From: Oscillatoria nigro-viridis PCC 7112
Lineage (GTDB): Bacteria; Cyanobacteriota; Cyanobacteriia; Cyanobacteriales; Microcoleaceae
DNA length: 64,000 nt
Direction of reading: 5' to 3'
NCBI RefSeq assembly: GCF_000317475.1
Contig: NC_019729.1
Location: 248,001-312,000 of the forward strand
The first letter of the stretch is position 1; every line of letters begins with the position of its first letter. A model generated the notes under the pieces. That model had not been told where the DNA came from and made no database searches. It saw only the letters and a list, made by a program, of their open reading frames with translations. This document shows positions 8,200 to 17,122 of the stretch, piece by piece. The position numbers and the translations under genes are program-made.

Positions 8200-9348
8200 T
8201 CAAGCCTTTTTCTTAGAACGCTTGGGCTCAAAGGGAAGTGCATCTAATCCTTGTTCTTTTTGGGTTTTCGCCTCTGCTTCGTCCACTATTTTTTGCAGGT
8301 TTTCCGGCAGGGGTTCTCGCGACAAAATAAACGCCTGAACTGTCTGGAAGATGTTAGCAATCAGCATATACATCAACACGCCGGCGGGCAGCGGGAAGAA
8401 CAAAAACATCCCCGAAAATATGACAGGCGTCAGTTTGTTGACTGTAGCCTGTTGGGGGTTGTCGTTTGGCCCTTGTGCTTGTCCTGAAAGGGTTTGGTTG
8501 ATATACAAACTGATGCCGAAGCCCAGGATCATTACCAAAATATCCCAGTGGATTGTACCGTCTGAGTCGATCGCGCCAACGCGGCCTAGAGCTTCAATAA
8601 ACAGGAATCCTTTGTTACTAGCCAATCCGGGGATTGTGCCTTGAACTGTGGCTTCACCTGGGGCTAAGGCAGTGATGTTGCCCTGTTCATCTACCTTGAC
8701 CACTTCTTCGCCTTTGATGACTTTCCAGCCTGGTTCAAAGTCGATTTCGCTCTTATTTTCTGCCGCTAAAACTTTGAGAGGTTTGCCCTCTGGGGTTTGA
8801 AAATTAATCTTAGTTGTGTCGCCGACTGCGAGTTTCTCGCCGCCTGGAATTACGCCCACAACAGGAGCATGAAAAGTACCTGTGACGTAAATATTTTGTG
8901 GCGGTGTAGCAAAAGCTTGCGGTTGAACTGTTTCGATTTGTTCTTTCGGCAAAACTTGAACGTTGACGCTGTAATTTATGTCAGAAAACGGCGAACCCCG
9001 GAGCGTTGCAAACAGTGCAAACAGCACTGGCATTTGCAGCACCAACGGGAAGCATCCTGCTAGAGGATTACCAAATTCTTTGTATACCTTGCTCATTTCC
9101 TCCTGCTGTTTGGCAGGATTGTCTTTATAGAGTTTTTGAATTTGATCTACTCGCTCTTTCATCAACGGCTGCGCTACTTTCATGCGCCGCATATTGCGAA
9201 GAGAGCCTGCGTTGAGAGGATAAAGAGCAAAGCGAATCACAAGCGTCAGAGCTACGATCGCTAAACCGTAGCTTGGCACGATCCCGTAGAAAAAATCTAG
9301 GATCGGGAGCATGAGGTTGTTGGAGAGAAACGAGATACCGAAATCCAT
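8200..9348 (-). CDS. yidC: Membrane protein insertase YidC/Alb3/Oxa1
   Basis: 382 residues. An N-terminal helix ([20 protein letters not shown]), then [16 protein letters not shown] and the cytoplasmic hairpin rich in Met and charged residues ([20 protein letters not shown]) identify the Oxa1 fold. Further helices lie around [29 protein letters not shown] and [21 protein letters not shown] soluble insert of roughly 120 residues sits between the second and third conserved helices, typical of cyanobacterial proteins. It inserts proteins into the cytoplasmic and thylakoid membranes. It lies in the rpmH-rnpA-yidC-khpB order. Confidence 0.95.
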   Translation of the reverse strand: MDFGISFLSNNLMLPILDFFYGIVPSYGLAIVALTLVIRFALYPLNAGSLRNMRRMKVAQPLMKERVDQIQKLYKDNPAKQQEEMSKVYKEFGNPLAGCFPLVLQMPVLFALFATLRGSPFSDINYSVNVQVLPKEQIETVQPQAFATPPQNIYVTGTFHAPVVGVIPGGEKLAVGDTTKINFQTPEGKPLKVLAAENKSEIDFEPGWKVIKGEEVVKVDEQGNITALAPGEATVQGTIPGLASNKGFLFIEALGRVGAIDSDGTIHWDILVMILGFGISLYINQTLSGQAQGPNDNPQQATVNKLTPVIFSGMFLFFPLPAGVLMYMLIANIFQTVQAFILSREPLPENLQKIVDEAEAKTQKEQGLDALPFEPKRSKKKA

Positions 9349-9551
9349 TCGCTTTGAGTTAATTTAGGTGCTCTATGTTTGCTGTTGAGAACTATTTTTA
9401 CCCGCTGGAGGCGAGCCGCCTCAATTTTTAGGGTTTTGTCTCTATCTTAGGACATTGCCCGTCGATCGACCGCCCAGTCTGCGGGTTTGTTGTAATGAGT
9501 TTGCCAATACTCGCAATCACTTTACCCTGATTTGAGGGCGAAGCGGTGCGG

Positions 9552-9944
9552 TTATTTAGCTTGGGCCGCGTTTGCTTTTTGAGCTGCTACGGGCAGTTTT
9601 TCGTTAATGTAGTCATACATTGCTCGAAATTTCGGCATAGCTCTGAGTTCCAAGCGGCTGCCATTTTTCATGGTGAGCACCATGTCTCCGTAAGTCCCGA
9701 AACCGCGAGGTACTGTGACGATTTTGACTATATCTGAGTAGATAACGTCTGTCCGATCGCCCCCCATCCAACCGCTAGTTACGGACACTCGGCGGCTCGT
9801 GATCCGATAGCGCAGCCACAGAGCTCGGACAATTGCTCCTACTGCTAGGGGGATTCCCACCACAGTCAGCCCCAGGAGTAAATTGAGGATCAAGTCTCCC
9901 GGCGCGGGGCCGCCTTCATAATATACTTCCTCTCGAATTCCCAT
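9552..9944 (-). CDS. PH-domain (DUF304-like) membrane protein
   Basis: 130 residues. A hydrophobic N-terminal hairpin (LILNLLLGLTVVGIPLAVGAIVRALWL) is followed by a bacterial PH-like domain: YRITSRRVSVTSGWMGGDRTDVIYSDIVKI and MVLTMKNGSRLELRA, written here as separate blocks. The gene occupies the place between rnpA and yidC that it has in other cyanobacteria, so a role in membrane biogenesis is plausible but unproven. Its start overlaps the rnpA 3' end by 29 bases, implying cotranscription. Confidence 0.85.
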   Translation of the reverse strand: MGIREEVYYEGGPAPGDLILNLLLGLTVVGIPLAVGAIVRALWLRYRITSRRVSVTSGWMGGDRTDVIYSDIVKIVTVPRGFGTYGDMVLTMKNGSRLELRAMPKFRAMYDYINEKLPVAAQKANAAQAK

Positions 9945-10320
9945 CTAGTACCTCGGCTTCTACCAACAACTGCTCTAATTCTCGCAGAATTTCTGCATAA
10001 TTGCACTCTTGTGCGATCGGACGCACGACAATTACTAAATCCCACCCGAATTTTAATCGGGGCAATAGCTGTCGTAAAGCTGCCCGAATCTGACGCTTAA
10101 TCCGGTTGCGGACTACAGCGCGTTTGCTGACTTTCAGGCTGATGGAAATGCCTGTGCGAGTTGGCTGCAAGGATTTTTCGGCTGTCGGTTTCGCAAATTC
10201 GGCGCTTTTTGGTTTACGCAGAGCTCTTAAGCTGAAATGGGCCGAGTTACGGCGCATTCCCTTGCGGTATACGGCGCTGAAGTCTTTTCGGTGCTTAAGT
10301 CGGTTTGTATCGGGCAACAT
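9916..10320 (-). CDS. rnpA: Ribonuclease P protein component
   Basis: 134 residues. The RNase P protein signature RNRIKRQIR is at 71-79, and the N-terminus LPDTNRLKHRKDFSAVYRKG is typical. The protein assists the RNA subunit in trimming tRNA 5' leaders. A lysine-rich insertion of about 15 residues around 38-55 separates the first strands, as in some cyanobacteria. It lies 42 bases downstream of rpmH and overlaps the PH-domain gene. Confidence 0.95.
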   Translation of the reverse strand: MLPDTNRLKHRKDFSAVYRKGMRRNSAHFSLRALRKPKSAEFAKPTAEKSLQPTRTGISISLKVSKRAVVRNRIKRQIRAALRQLLPRLKFGWDLVIVVRPIAQECNYAEILRELEQLLVEAEVLDGNSRGSIL

Positions 10321-10362
10321 GGCGTAGGGCGATCGTTGAGGCCTCTCAACCTTGATGCAGTG

Positions 10363-10500
10363 CTAGACTGCGAGGCGGTGGCGACCTTTGCTGCGGCGGG
10401 CTTTGATTACCAATCGACCAGTTACGGTACGCATTCTGGCGCGAAAACCGGATGTTCTTTTTCTTTTGCGGCTGGTTCCGTGCAGGGTTTGCTGTGTCAT
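10363..10500 (-). CDS. rpmH: 50S ribosomal protein L34
   Basis: 45 residues, found by reading the minus strand because it is short. The sequence runs [15 protein letters not shown], then [10 protein letters not shown] and [15 protein letters not shown], the standard L34 pattern. GGGAGA lies just upstream of the ATG at 10500. It is the first gene of the rpmH-rnpA block, so the promoter should be in 10501-10620. Confidence 0.97.
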   Translation of the reverse strand: MTQQTLHGTSRKRKRTSGFRARMRTVTGRLVIKARRSKGRHRLAV

Positions 10501-10624
10501 TTTGATTTCTCCCGGCTTGTTACTTTACTTTTGATTAATATTCACAATCTTCTAGTTTACCATAGAGTTGTTTTGTTGGCAATAAAATTTTTCACAGTTG
10601 AGATGTATTGAGAGTAAGAGTGAA

Positions 10625-10665
10625 GTTGCGGTATTCTTGTATTATATTAAGTATAATACCGCAAC
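10625..10665. promoter_or_regulatory. Perfect 11-nt inverted repeat between rpmH and the DUF4365 gene
   Basis: GTTGCGGTATT (10625-10635) is repeated inverted as AATACCGCAAC (10655-10665) around a 19-nt AT-rich core. It sits about 120 bases upstream of the DUF4365 start and about the same distance upstream of rpmH. It could be an operator, a bidirectional terminator-like hairpin or a small repeat; it has no T tract. Confidence 0.6.
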
Positions 10666-10786
10666 TGCGATACAATTCTAAGTTAGAAAGCCAAAACCAT
10701 CTTATACTTAAAGTATTTCTATTCCTATTTGCTTTCGCCTGAGATAGCTGTTTAGTTAAGATTGTGAAAAAAGCTCCATTACCGTA

Positions 10787-11920
10787 ATGACAAAGTTACC
10801 TAGACGTACAAACTCTCAGAGAATTGGTGGAAGTGCTGCTGACCTTCTTAATTCAGTTTTCACTAATTTTTGTAATGTTATTCCTGTTCCACAAGATCGG
10901 GATATGGGGATTGATTTCATTTGTGAGCTTATGCAAGGAGAGTACCCAACTGGAAAGTTATTTAACGTTCAATGCAAAGGTAAAGAAGAGTCTGAACTCA
11001 AAGGCGATTCAATTGGATTTGATATTAAGGTAACGACTCTTAATTATTGGTTAATCCTGCCAAATCCAACATTTTTAGTTGTAGTCGATCGTCAAAATTA
11101 CAATTTCTATTGGTCTTTTCCAAAGGATTTTCTTAGCTCGCTTAATAAAAACTGGCAAGAACAACAAACGGTTTCGATTCCAGTTCCTCTTCAAAATCGT
11201 TTTGAGCAAGATGTAGATGCACTGCCTGCTCAATTGGTATCAATAGTTAATATGCACGCTTCAGCTACTCCTCGGCAGGGCGATTATCTTGGAACATTGA
11301 CGCTGGAATTTGACAGGTCATCCTCGCCAGAGAGAATGACTATCAAAGGATTAATGCATTACTACTTAGAAGGTAGTCGAATCGCTAATGCCAAGTGTGC
11401 ATATGGAAGCCCTGGTTCTACAGTTACAGTTTATGCACAAACATTCGGTGGTGAAGGATATAGTAAGGAAGTTAAAGCTAGAGCTTGGGGTGAGTTAAAA
11501 GCAGGAGAAGCTATCCTACTGCAAATGCCATTTGAAAGAAATTATATTCTTAGTCATGAAACCTTTGAAAAAATATGTTATTTACTAAGCCTTGACTTTA
11601 CTAATTGCGAGCTACACAAAAATCTCATGTCACCACGCGGAGGTTATCCTGGGGGAAGCATTTCAGTAATAGTAGACGGAAGGCCTATCTCAGCAATAGC
11701 TTGGTATGAAATACCACCAGGTAAATTAAATCTTTTCAAGGTGGATGGGCAGTGGTATGCCATTAGCCTTATGGCTAGTAAAACAGTTTCTACGGAAACA
11801 ACAGAAAGGAAGACGGGTAGTTATCTGCATCCAGATCCGAGAAGGGAAATACTTTGGCACTATTTTGATTTGTCGGGGGGTAAATGCTCTTTACCCTTGA
11901 AGTTTCAAAACACGCTTTAA
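10787..11920 (+). CDS. DUF4365 domain protein (PD-(D/E)XK-like fold expected)
   Basis: 377 residues. The N-terminal 150 residues match the DUF4365 pattern: QRIGGSAADLLNSVF, then DRDMGIDFICEL and FNVQCKGKEE. The D of GID and the Q-x-K motif resemble the active centre of PD-(D/E)XK nucleases. A second domain of about 200 residues (160-377) has no family I recognise. DUF4365 proteins occur in accessory and defence-related loci, but this gene stands alone between rpmH and an efflux gene, with AT-rich flanks. The start follows a weak purine stretch. Nuclease activity is inference from motif shape only. Confidence 0.65.
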   Translation: MTKLPRRTNSQRIGGSAADLLNSVFTNFCNVIPVPQDRDMGIDFICELMQGEYPTGKLFNVQCKGKEESELKGDSIGFDIKVTTLNYWLILPNPTFLVVVDRQNYNFYWSFPKDFLSSLNKNWQEQQTVSIPVPLQNRFEQDVDALPAQLVSIVNMHASATPRQGDYLGTLTLEFDRSSSPERMTIKGLMHYYLEGSRIANAKCAYGSPGSTVTVYAQTFGGEGYSKEVKARAWGELKAGEAILLQMPFERNYILSHETFEKICYLLSLDFTNCELHKNLMSPRGGYPGGSISVIVDGRPISAIAWYEIPPGKLNLFKVDGQWYAISLMASKTVSTETTERKTGSYLHPDPRREILWHYFDLSGGKCSLPLKFQNTL

Positions 11921-12025
11921 GTTTGACTAGCTGGTGAAGGAGATTTCGGTTTCGTTTTCACTACTATATCCCTAACTTTCTAAGATGATATTGCAAGCGC
12001 GATCGCTCCTAAGCGAAAAAAATCA

Positions 12026-12071
12026 AATCCCCGACTTTTCAAAATTCTCAAACTCCCAGAAGTCGGGGATT
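12026..12071. terminator. Hairpin between convergent genes (AATCCCCGACTT/AAGTCGGGGATT)
   Basis: Perfect 12-nt arms at 12026-12037 and 12060-12071; a third copy of the left arm follows at 12096-12107. The position between the convergent DUF4365 and hlyD-like genes fits a bidirectional terminator. The same CCCCGACTT repeat is a common dispersed cyanobacterial sequence. Confidence 0.55.
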
Positions 12072-12150
12072 CCCTCTGCTATTGACAAAAAATCCAATCC
12101 CCGACTTCTAAATTCATCCGTGTATCCGTTTCAACATGGGTGTTCTTCCC

Positions 12151-13833
12151 TTATTTCAGTTCAACATTTACCGTAGCAGACATCCCCGGTGCAATCCGCG
12201 ATTCGTAGCCTTTAATGCTTTCGGCATCAAACACAACTTTGACAGGAATCCGCTGCACTACTTTGGTGAAATTGCCCGTAGCATTATCGGGAGGCAATAA
12301 GGAAAATTGAGCCCCTGAAGCAGGGGAGAAACTATCGAGATGACCTTCAAATTTGTGACCGCCAAAAGCATCTAATTTGATTTCTACTTTTTGGCCTGGT
12401 TTCATGTTTGCCAATTGCGTTTCTTTGAAGTTAGCAACTACCCACAAATCGTTACTTACTATAGCCATTAACGGAGTTCCCGGCTGCACCCGCTGCCCGA
12501 CTTCAACGGATTTGCGGCCGATTTGTCCGGCGGCTGGTGCGGTGATATTCGTGTAGGAAAGTTGCAGTTGAGCGTCTTTAACCGCGGCTTCCGATTGCCC
12601 GATCGCAGCTTTAGCAGCATCATACTGCGATCGGCTGACTTTAGTTTGCTCTCCCGTAGCTTGCGCCTGTTGCAATCCGCCCTTTGATGCAGCAAGTTTG
12701 GCTTCGGCGGTGCTGATACCTTCTTGCGCTAGGGCGACTTTAGCTTGAGCGCTGGCGACGCCGACTTGGGCGCGCGCTACTTGGGATTGAGCTTGTTTTA
12801 CCCCTTCTCGAGCTTGGGCTACTGCTGCTTGGGCTGCGGTTACGCCTTCTTTGGCTTGGGCTAAGCGCGCTCTGGCTTGGGCAATTCCTTGTTGGGCTGC
12901 GGTGGTTTGGCCTCGGGCTACTTCGTAGGCGGCTCTGGCTGTGTCTAGCTGCTGGCGGGCGATCGCACCTTCAGACTGCAAGCTTTCGTACCGTTTATAA
13001 TCAGCTTGCGTCTTGACGAGGTTGGCTTGGGCTTGTACTAGCTGAGCTTGCGCTGCGGCAATGCCAGCTTCGGCTTCCGTCACTTTGGCTTGGGCTTGAG
13101 GAATGCCGGCTTCGGCTTGGGCGACTTTGGCTTGGGCGGCGGGTACGCCGGCTTCGGCTTCAGCAACGGTAGCTTCTGCTGCGGGTACGCCTTCCTGGGC
13201 TTCTCTGAGTGCTGCTTGGGCGGTGGAAATCGCAGCGTTTGCACCGCTGATGTCTCCTTGGGCTTGGGCTGTTTTGCCTTGGCTGGTTTGAGAGGCTAGG
13301 GAAATATTGGCTTCGGCTGCTTCGGCTTGGCGGCGGGCGTTTTCTAAGGCTGCTTGGGCTTGTTGGACTTTAACTTGGTAGTCGCGGGGGTCGAGTTTGA
13401 TCAGCAGTTGTCCGGGTTTTACTTGTTGGTTGTCTTGTACCAAGACTTCGCTGACAGTACCGTTGACGCGGCTGCTGATTTGGTGGATGTGTCCGGCAAC
13501 TGTGGCGTTTTCGGTTTCTTGGTGGATGGAGGCGTATTGCCAGTAGCGGTAGCCGAAGCTACCTGCTGCGATCGCCCCTAGCCCCAGTGCTGCGAAAATC
13601 AACGGTTTCTTGGACTTTTTCTTGGGTGTTGCAGTCGCCGCTAGGGGTGCTTGCAGTTCTGTTTCTGCGCCTGTTTTGACCTCGGTGGGGGCGCTGATTT
13701 CTGTTTCTGGGGCTGGTATGACCGGCACCATTTTAGCTTGGGTGTTGTCGTCTATCTGTTTTTCTAATAGGGCGACTGCTTTGCCGTTGCCGTTGCCGTT
13801 GAATTCTGGCTTGATTTCGTTGGTGCCTTTCAT
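12151..13833 (-). CDS. HlyD/EmrA-type membrane fusion protein with very long coiled-coil hairpin
   Basis: 560 residues, against about 390 for E. coli EmrA. One transmembrane helix lies at about 77-96, followed by a lipoyl half-motif (VSEVLVQDNQQVKPGQLLIKLDP). A long helical region of about 280 residues is built of 7- and 14-residue repeats such as EAGVPAAQAKVAQAEAG. The second lipoyl half (YTNITAPAAGQIGRKSVEVG) and a C-terminal beta domain (WVVANFKETQLANMKPGQ) follow. It would bridge an inner-membrane pump to an outer-membrane channel. A marR gene lies directly upstream on the same strand; no EmrB-type transporter is in this part of the window. Confidence 0.85.
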   Translation of the reverse strand: MKGTNEIKPEFNGNGNGKAVALLEKQIDDNTQAKMVPVIPAPETEISAPTEVKTGAETELQAPLAATATPKKKSKKPLIFAALGLGAIAAGSFGYRYWQYASIHQETENATVAGHIHQISSRVNGTVSEVLVQDNQQVKPGQLLIKLDPRDYQVKVQQAQAALENARRQAEAAEANISLASQTSQGKTAQAQGDISGANAAISTAQAALREAQEGVPAAEATVAEAEAGVPAAQAKVAQAEAGIPQAQAKVTEAEAGIAAAQAQLVQAQANLVKTQADYKRYESLQSEGAIARQQLDTARAAYEVARGQTTAAQQGIAQARARLAQAKEGVTAAQAAVAQAREGVKQAQSQVARAQVGVASAQAKVALAQEGISTAEAKLAASKGGLQQAQATGEQTKVSRSQYDAAKAAIGQSEAAVKDAQLQLSYTNITAPAAGQIGRKSVEVGQRVQPGTPLMAIVSNDLWVVANFKETQLANMKPGQKVEIKLDAFGGHKFEGHLDSFSPASGAQFSLLPPDNATGNFTKVVQRIPVKVVFDAESIKGYESRIAPGMSATVNVELK

Positions 13834-13996
13834 GGTAGTTGATTCCTGATACTTTAGTAAGATGTCGTTTGTTTAGGGTACGTACTTTTTATTTAGTAAG
13901 ACGGCTTTTTGTAAGAGTGCGTAGTATTTTGCGGTTATTTGTAATGTAGTGGAGGTAGATGCTGCTGCACTTCACTCAAAAGATTGATTTGTCGGT

Positions 13997-14467
13997 TTAG
14001 GAGAGATTGACGATCGCCCGATCGATCAGTTGGGAAAAGAGTTCTCGATCGGCCTCTGAAATGCCCTCGACAGCTCGATCTCGGATTTCAGCTACTAGCG
14101 GGGGCAATACCTCTTGCAGTTCCCTGCCGGAGTCTGTCAGCCAAATACGCCATATACGGCGATCGCGCGTGTCTCTCTCGCGGCGGACTAGGCCTCTTTC
14201 TTCCATGCGATCGATCACGCCTGTCAGTGTCCCGCCTACCTGTTGCAGTTTGTCGCCTATGCTGGAAGTCGGCAAACCGTCTTCTTGCCACAAGCAACAC
14301 AGTACCAGCCAGTGAAAAGGTGTCAATCCAAAGGGTTCAAGTAACTCTTGCAGCCTGCGACTGCCTAGCTGTGCCAGAAGTTTGAGCCGGTAGCCGAGGC
14401 TGTGGGGGGCGAGAACGTCGTGCCACTGAGCTAGATTTATGCGCTCGACAGTGGATGTAATAACCAT
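13997..14467 (-). CDS. MarR-family transcriptional regulator
   Basis: 156 residues with the winged helix-turn-helix of MarR: PFHWLVLCCLWQEDGLPTSS, then GGTLTGVIDRMEERGLVRR and the wing RDTRDRRIWRIWLTD. MarR proteins are dimeric repressors that release DNA upon binding small phenolic or drug-like ligands. It is transcribed toward the HlyD-like gene with a 163-base gap. The segment TTTAGTAAGA occurs twice in that gap and might be an operator half; that is speculative. Confidence 0.9.
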   Translation of the reverse strand: MVITSTVERINLAQWHDVLAPHSLGYRLKLLAQLGSRRLQELLEPFGLTPFHWLVLCCLWQEDGLPTSSIGDKLQQVGGTLTGVIDRMEERGLVRRERDTRDRRIWRIWLTDSGRELQEVLPPLVAEIRDRAVEGISEADRELFSQLIDRAIVNLS

Positions 14468-14584
14468 AGGTTTATTAGTTAGCGTTCGTATTATTAGAGT
14501 ATGATGTTTTTTGGGGTTTTGTCAAGGGGGCGCAAGCAGATTTTTTGAGGCCGGCAGCTATGCTAAAACCGGGAATCCCCCTGC

Positions 14585-14724
14585 GACTTAAGTCCCAGGC
14601 TAAAAGCTGAAGTCGGTTGAAACAGACTAAAAAATTCAAGCTTAACTGATGGGATGCTCGATCGTTTGCTTTTTAGTCCAATTAAAGTGGACTTTAGCTG
14701 TTAGCCAGGGACTTAAGTCCCTGG
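14585..14724. repeat. Inverted-repeat element (GACTTAAGTCCCAGGCT)
   Basis: Seventeen-base arms at 14585-14601 and about 14703-14719 pair with one mismatch, and each arm contains the palindrome GACTTAAGTC. This is a widespread cyanobacterial intergenic repeat type. The rest of 14468-14900 holds no gene that I can support. Confidence 0.65.
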
Positions 14725-14900
14725 CGGACTCGCAGGTACACTCGCAGACTGTGGCGCTGCGGAGGATGTGTAGCTTTAGGATGATCGATCGCACGATCGA
14801 GCATCACCGTGCAAGCCGGATGTCCGCCCTGGGAAGTGTGTTTACAATTCTTAATTGTTCTTAAACTAGAAAGAGTAAATCTAGTTTGCGATCTGAATTT

Positions 14901-15563
14901 ATGTTGCTTCCAGCCGACAAACGCACCAAGTTAGACGACACCGACGACAATTTGTTCTATTCCTATCCCCGGTTTGTGACTCACGTAGATGATGGATTCA
15001 TTCAGCAACTAACCGATTTGTATCGGGAACTGCTGAAACCGAATACTCGGATTTTTGATATGATGAGCAGTTGGGTTTCTCACTTGCCAGACGAGATGGA
15101 ATTTGCCCATGTTGAAGGGCACGGCATGAATGAAGAGGAGTTGGCAAAAAATCGCAGACTGAATCATTATTTCGTGCAAAATTTGAACGCAAATCCTAAA
15201 CTGCCACTGCCGGATGCAGAGTTTGACGCGGTTGTCAACTGCGTTTCGGTACAGTATTTGCAACACCCGGATGCGATTTTTGCGGAGATTCACCGGATAT
15301 TGAAGCCGGGGGGCGCAGCAATTGTGAGCTTTTCCAACCGGATGTTTTATCAAAAGGCGATCGCGGCTTGGCGGGAAGGTTCGGAGGGCGATCGGGTAGA
15401 ATTAGTCAAGGGTTACTTTGATTCTGTCAAAGGAACGAATATACCCGGATTTAGCAAGCCGGAAGTAATAGTTCGCAAGCCTAACTTACCGAGTTTTATG
15501 CAAATGCTGCGAATAGGAAGCGGAGATCCGTTTTATGCGGTAGTTGCTTACCGCCAAATTTAG
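14901..15563 (+). CDS. SAM-dependent methyltransferase-like protein (type 11 core)
   Basis: 220 residues from ATG 14901; a TTG at 14886 in frame is possible. The C-terminal half has the Methyltransf_11 features: DAEFDAVVNCVSVQYLQHPD (motif II/post-I region), EIHRILKPGGAAIVSFSN (motif III). The usual glycine-rich SAM loop (GxGxG) is replaced by IFDMMSSWVSHLP near residue 48-60. Conserved proteins of this kind occur across cyanobacteria, so the loop variation appears to be a family trait rather than decay. Substrate unknown. Confidence 0.7.
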   Translation: MLLPADKRTKLDDTDDNLFYSYPRFVTHVDDGFIQQLTDLYRELLKPNTRIFDMMSSWVSHLPDEMEFAHVEGHGMNEEELAKNRRLNHYFVQNLNANPKLPLPDAEFDAVVNCVSVQYLQHPDAIFAEIHRILKPGGAAIVSFSNRMFYQKAIAAWREGSEGDRVELVKGYFDSVKGTNIPGFSKPEVIVRKPNLPSFMQMLRIGSGDPFYAVVAYRQI

Positions 15564-15575
15564 GATTTTTTTGCA

Positions 15576-15625
15576 GTAAGGACTTTAGGACTTTAGGTGG
15601 AGATTGAAAGCACTAAAGTCTTTAC
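15576..15625. repeat. Inverted repeat (GTAAGGACTTTAG/CTAAAGTCTTTAC)
   Basis: Thirteen-base arms with one mismatch, just after the methyltransferase stop. It may act as a terminator, and it resembles the TAGTGAGGA...AGTCCT repeats at 30808-30865 and near 48385. Confidence 0.5.
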
Positions 15626-15687
15626 TACAAACCGATCGAAAGCTACGCTCTTTAGGTTAGGATATATTTAATATTTGCTTATAAAAT

Positions 15688-15912
15688 ATGGAAAACCAAC
15701 TTTTGCAGCGAATCACAATCGATTCAAATATATGTCACGGAAAACCCTGTATTCGCGGTCTCCGATATCCAGTAAAGTTGATTCTTGAATTGCTCAGTTC
15801 TGGCATGAATGCTAAAGAAATTATAGATGACTATGACGATTTAGAACATGAGGATATTCTAGCTGCTTTGCTATTGGCAGCGCGACGGACTAAAGTGAAA
15901 AGCATATACTGA
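15688..15912 (+). CDS. DUF433 domain protein
   Basis: 74 residues, full length for the family: RITIDSNICHGKPCIRGLRYPV followed by LLSSGMNAKEIIDDY and LEHEDILAALLLAAR. DUF433 proteins have a helix-turn-helix-like fold and are often the antitoxin-like partner of a PIN-type (DUF5615) gene. No such partner follows here: the next gene, 56 bases on, is a dipeptidase. Function is therefore open. Confidence 0.85.
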   Translation: MENQLLQRITIDSNICHGKPCIRGLRYPVKLILELLSSGMNAKEIIDDYDDLEHEDILAALLLAARRTKVKSIY

Positions 15913-15968
15913 GTATTGTAGTTCATCAGTAATCCTTCAGCAATCATAAAGTAGGGTAAAACCTTGAT

Positions 15969-16679
15969 ATGAAACCATACCAGCAAATAGCAATTGACGA
16001 ATGCGGCGAACCTTTAGTCCCCATTCCACCAGAACATTTTGCCTTTGAAATCCCGCACCCTTATCAAAAGTTGGGCGCTCCCTATCACAACAGCAAAGCA
16101 GATTCGCCTTACTATTTGCGGCAAGGAGTTGTAGATAGTTTAATCGCCGCTCAAACCGATCTACAGCAAAGTTATCAAAATTGGAAAATTCTGATATTTG
16201 ACGCTTATCGGCCGGTGGAAGTCCAGCAATTTATGGTGGATTATACTTTCAATCAAATTGCTTTAGCTCAAGGCTGCGAATTTCCGGTTTCCGAAGACAA
16301 ACGCCAAGTGATTATAGAACACGTATATCAATTTTGGGCAGTACCGAGCCTCGATCGCGCGACACCTCCCCCTCACAGTACAGGCGCAGCTTTAGATATA
16401 ACTTTAGTGGATGAAAATAATCGGCAAATTGAGATGGGTTCTCCTATTGATGAAATATCAGAACGTTCTTATCCCGATTATTTTGCTAACAGGAATCAGC
16501 CACAAGAACAGCAATATCACCGTCACAGGCAAATCTTAAAAAATGCGATGATAAATGCGGGTTTTCAGCAGCATCCTAACGAATGGTGGCATTTTTGTCG
16601 GGGCGATCAGATGTGGGCTTGGTTGACAAATCAAAACAATAGTGGTACGCAAGTGATTGCCCGATACGGCCGCTATTAA
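15969..16679 (+). CDS. M15-family D-Ala-D-Ala dipeptidase-like enzyme (VanX type)
   Basis: 236 residues. Zinc-site motifs of M15D peptidases are present: HSTGAALDITLVD (His and Asp ligands) and NEWWHFC (catalytic Glu and the third ligand His), together with IFDAYRPVEVQQFM, whose Arg is part of the active site. The enzyme would hydrolyse D-alanyl-D-alanine or related dipeptides from cell-wall turnover. No signal peptide is visible, so it is probably cytoplasmic. Resistance function is not implied; such genes are common in cyanobacteria. Confidence 0.85.
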   Translation: MKPYQQIAIDECGEPLVPIPPEHFAFEIPHPYQKLGAPYHNSKADSPYYLRQGVVDSLIAAQTDLQQSYQNWKILIFDAYRPVEVQQFMVDYTFNQIALAQGCEFPVSEDKRQVIIEHVYQFWAVPSLDRATPPPHSTGAALDITLVDENNRQIEMGSPIDEISERSYPDYFANRNQPQEQQYHRHRQILKNAMINAGFQQHPNEWWHFCRGDQMWAWLTNQNNSGTQVIARYGRY

Positions 16680-16891
16680 AAGGGTACGCAATTAAATCTG
16701 TAATGGCGCACTCGCAACCTTGAGAAACCTGGTTTCTTGACAAAAAACCTCAGCTTTTAGCTGCTTGATTCGGCAATAAACCCGGTTTCTGACCGAAAGC
16801 ATCTAGGATACAAGCCCCCGGATTCATCCGTCCAGAAATAAAAAACCTGTATCCGATGAAACTTGCCCCCCCGAATTTATCCGTGGGGTCA

Positions 16892-16946
16892 ATTCTAAAA
16901 TCTAAAATCTAAAATCTAAAATCTAAAATCTAAAATCTAAAATCGA
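16892..16946. repeat. Heptamer tandem repeat (TAAAATC)n
   Basis: About seven head-to-tail copies of TAAAATC. The same heptamer recurs at 19132-19160, upstream of the next glycosyltransferase. These match the short tandemly repeated repetitive (STRR) sequences of filamentous cyanobacteria. The rest of 16680-17122 shows no gene. Confidence 0.85.
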
Positions 16947-17122
16947 TTGACACTCTATGCGTCCCGGACTATAAAAGCTCGATCGGCATAAAGAATTTGT
17001 ATCATCAGACACGACAACTATTGCCAGCGGGGTAGCGGTGCTTTAAAATCAACAAGAGCGAACAAGTGCAGGCAAATCAAGCCAGCACCGCAAACCCTAA
17101 AGGATAACTCAGAGTTCACCCA

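Noticed and set aside
13048..13299. Plus-strand Gly/Phe-rich frame within the EmrA-like gene
   Set aside because: Shadow of the Ala/Gln-rich coiled-coil repeats on the minus strand.
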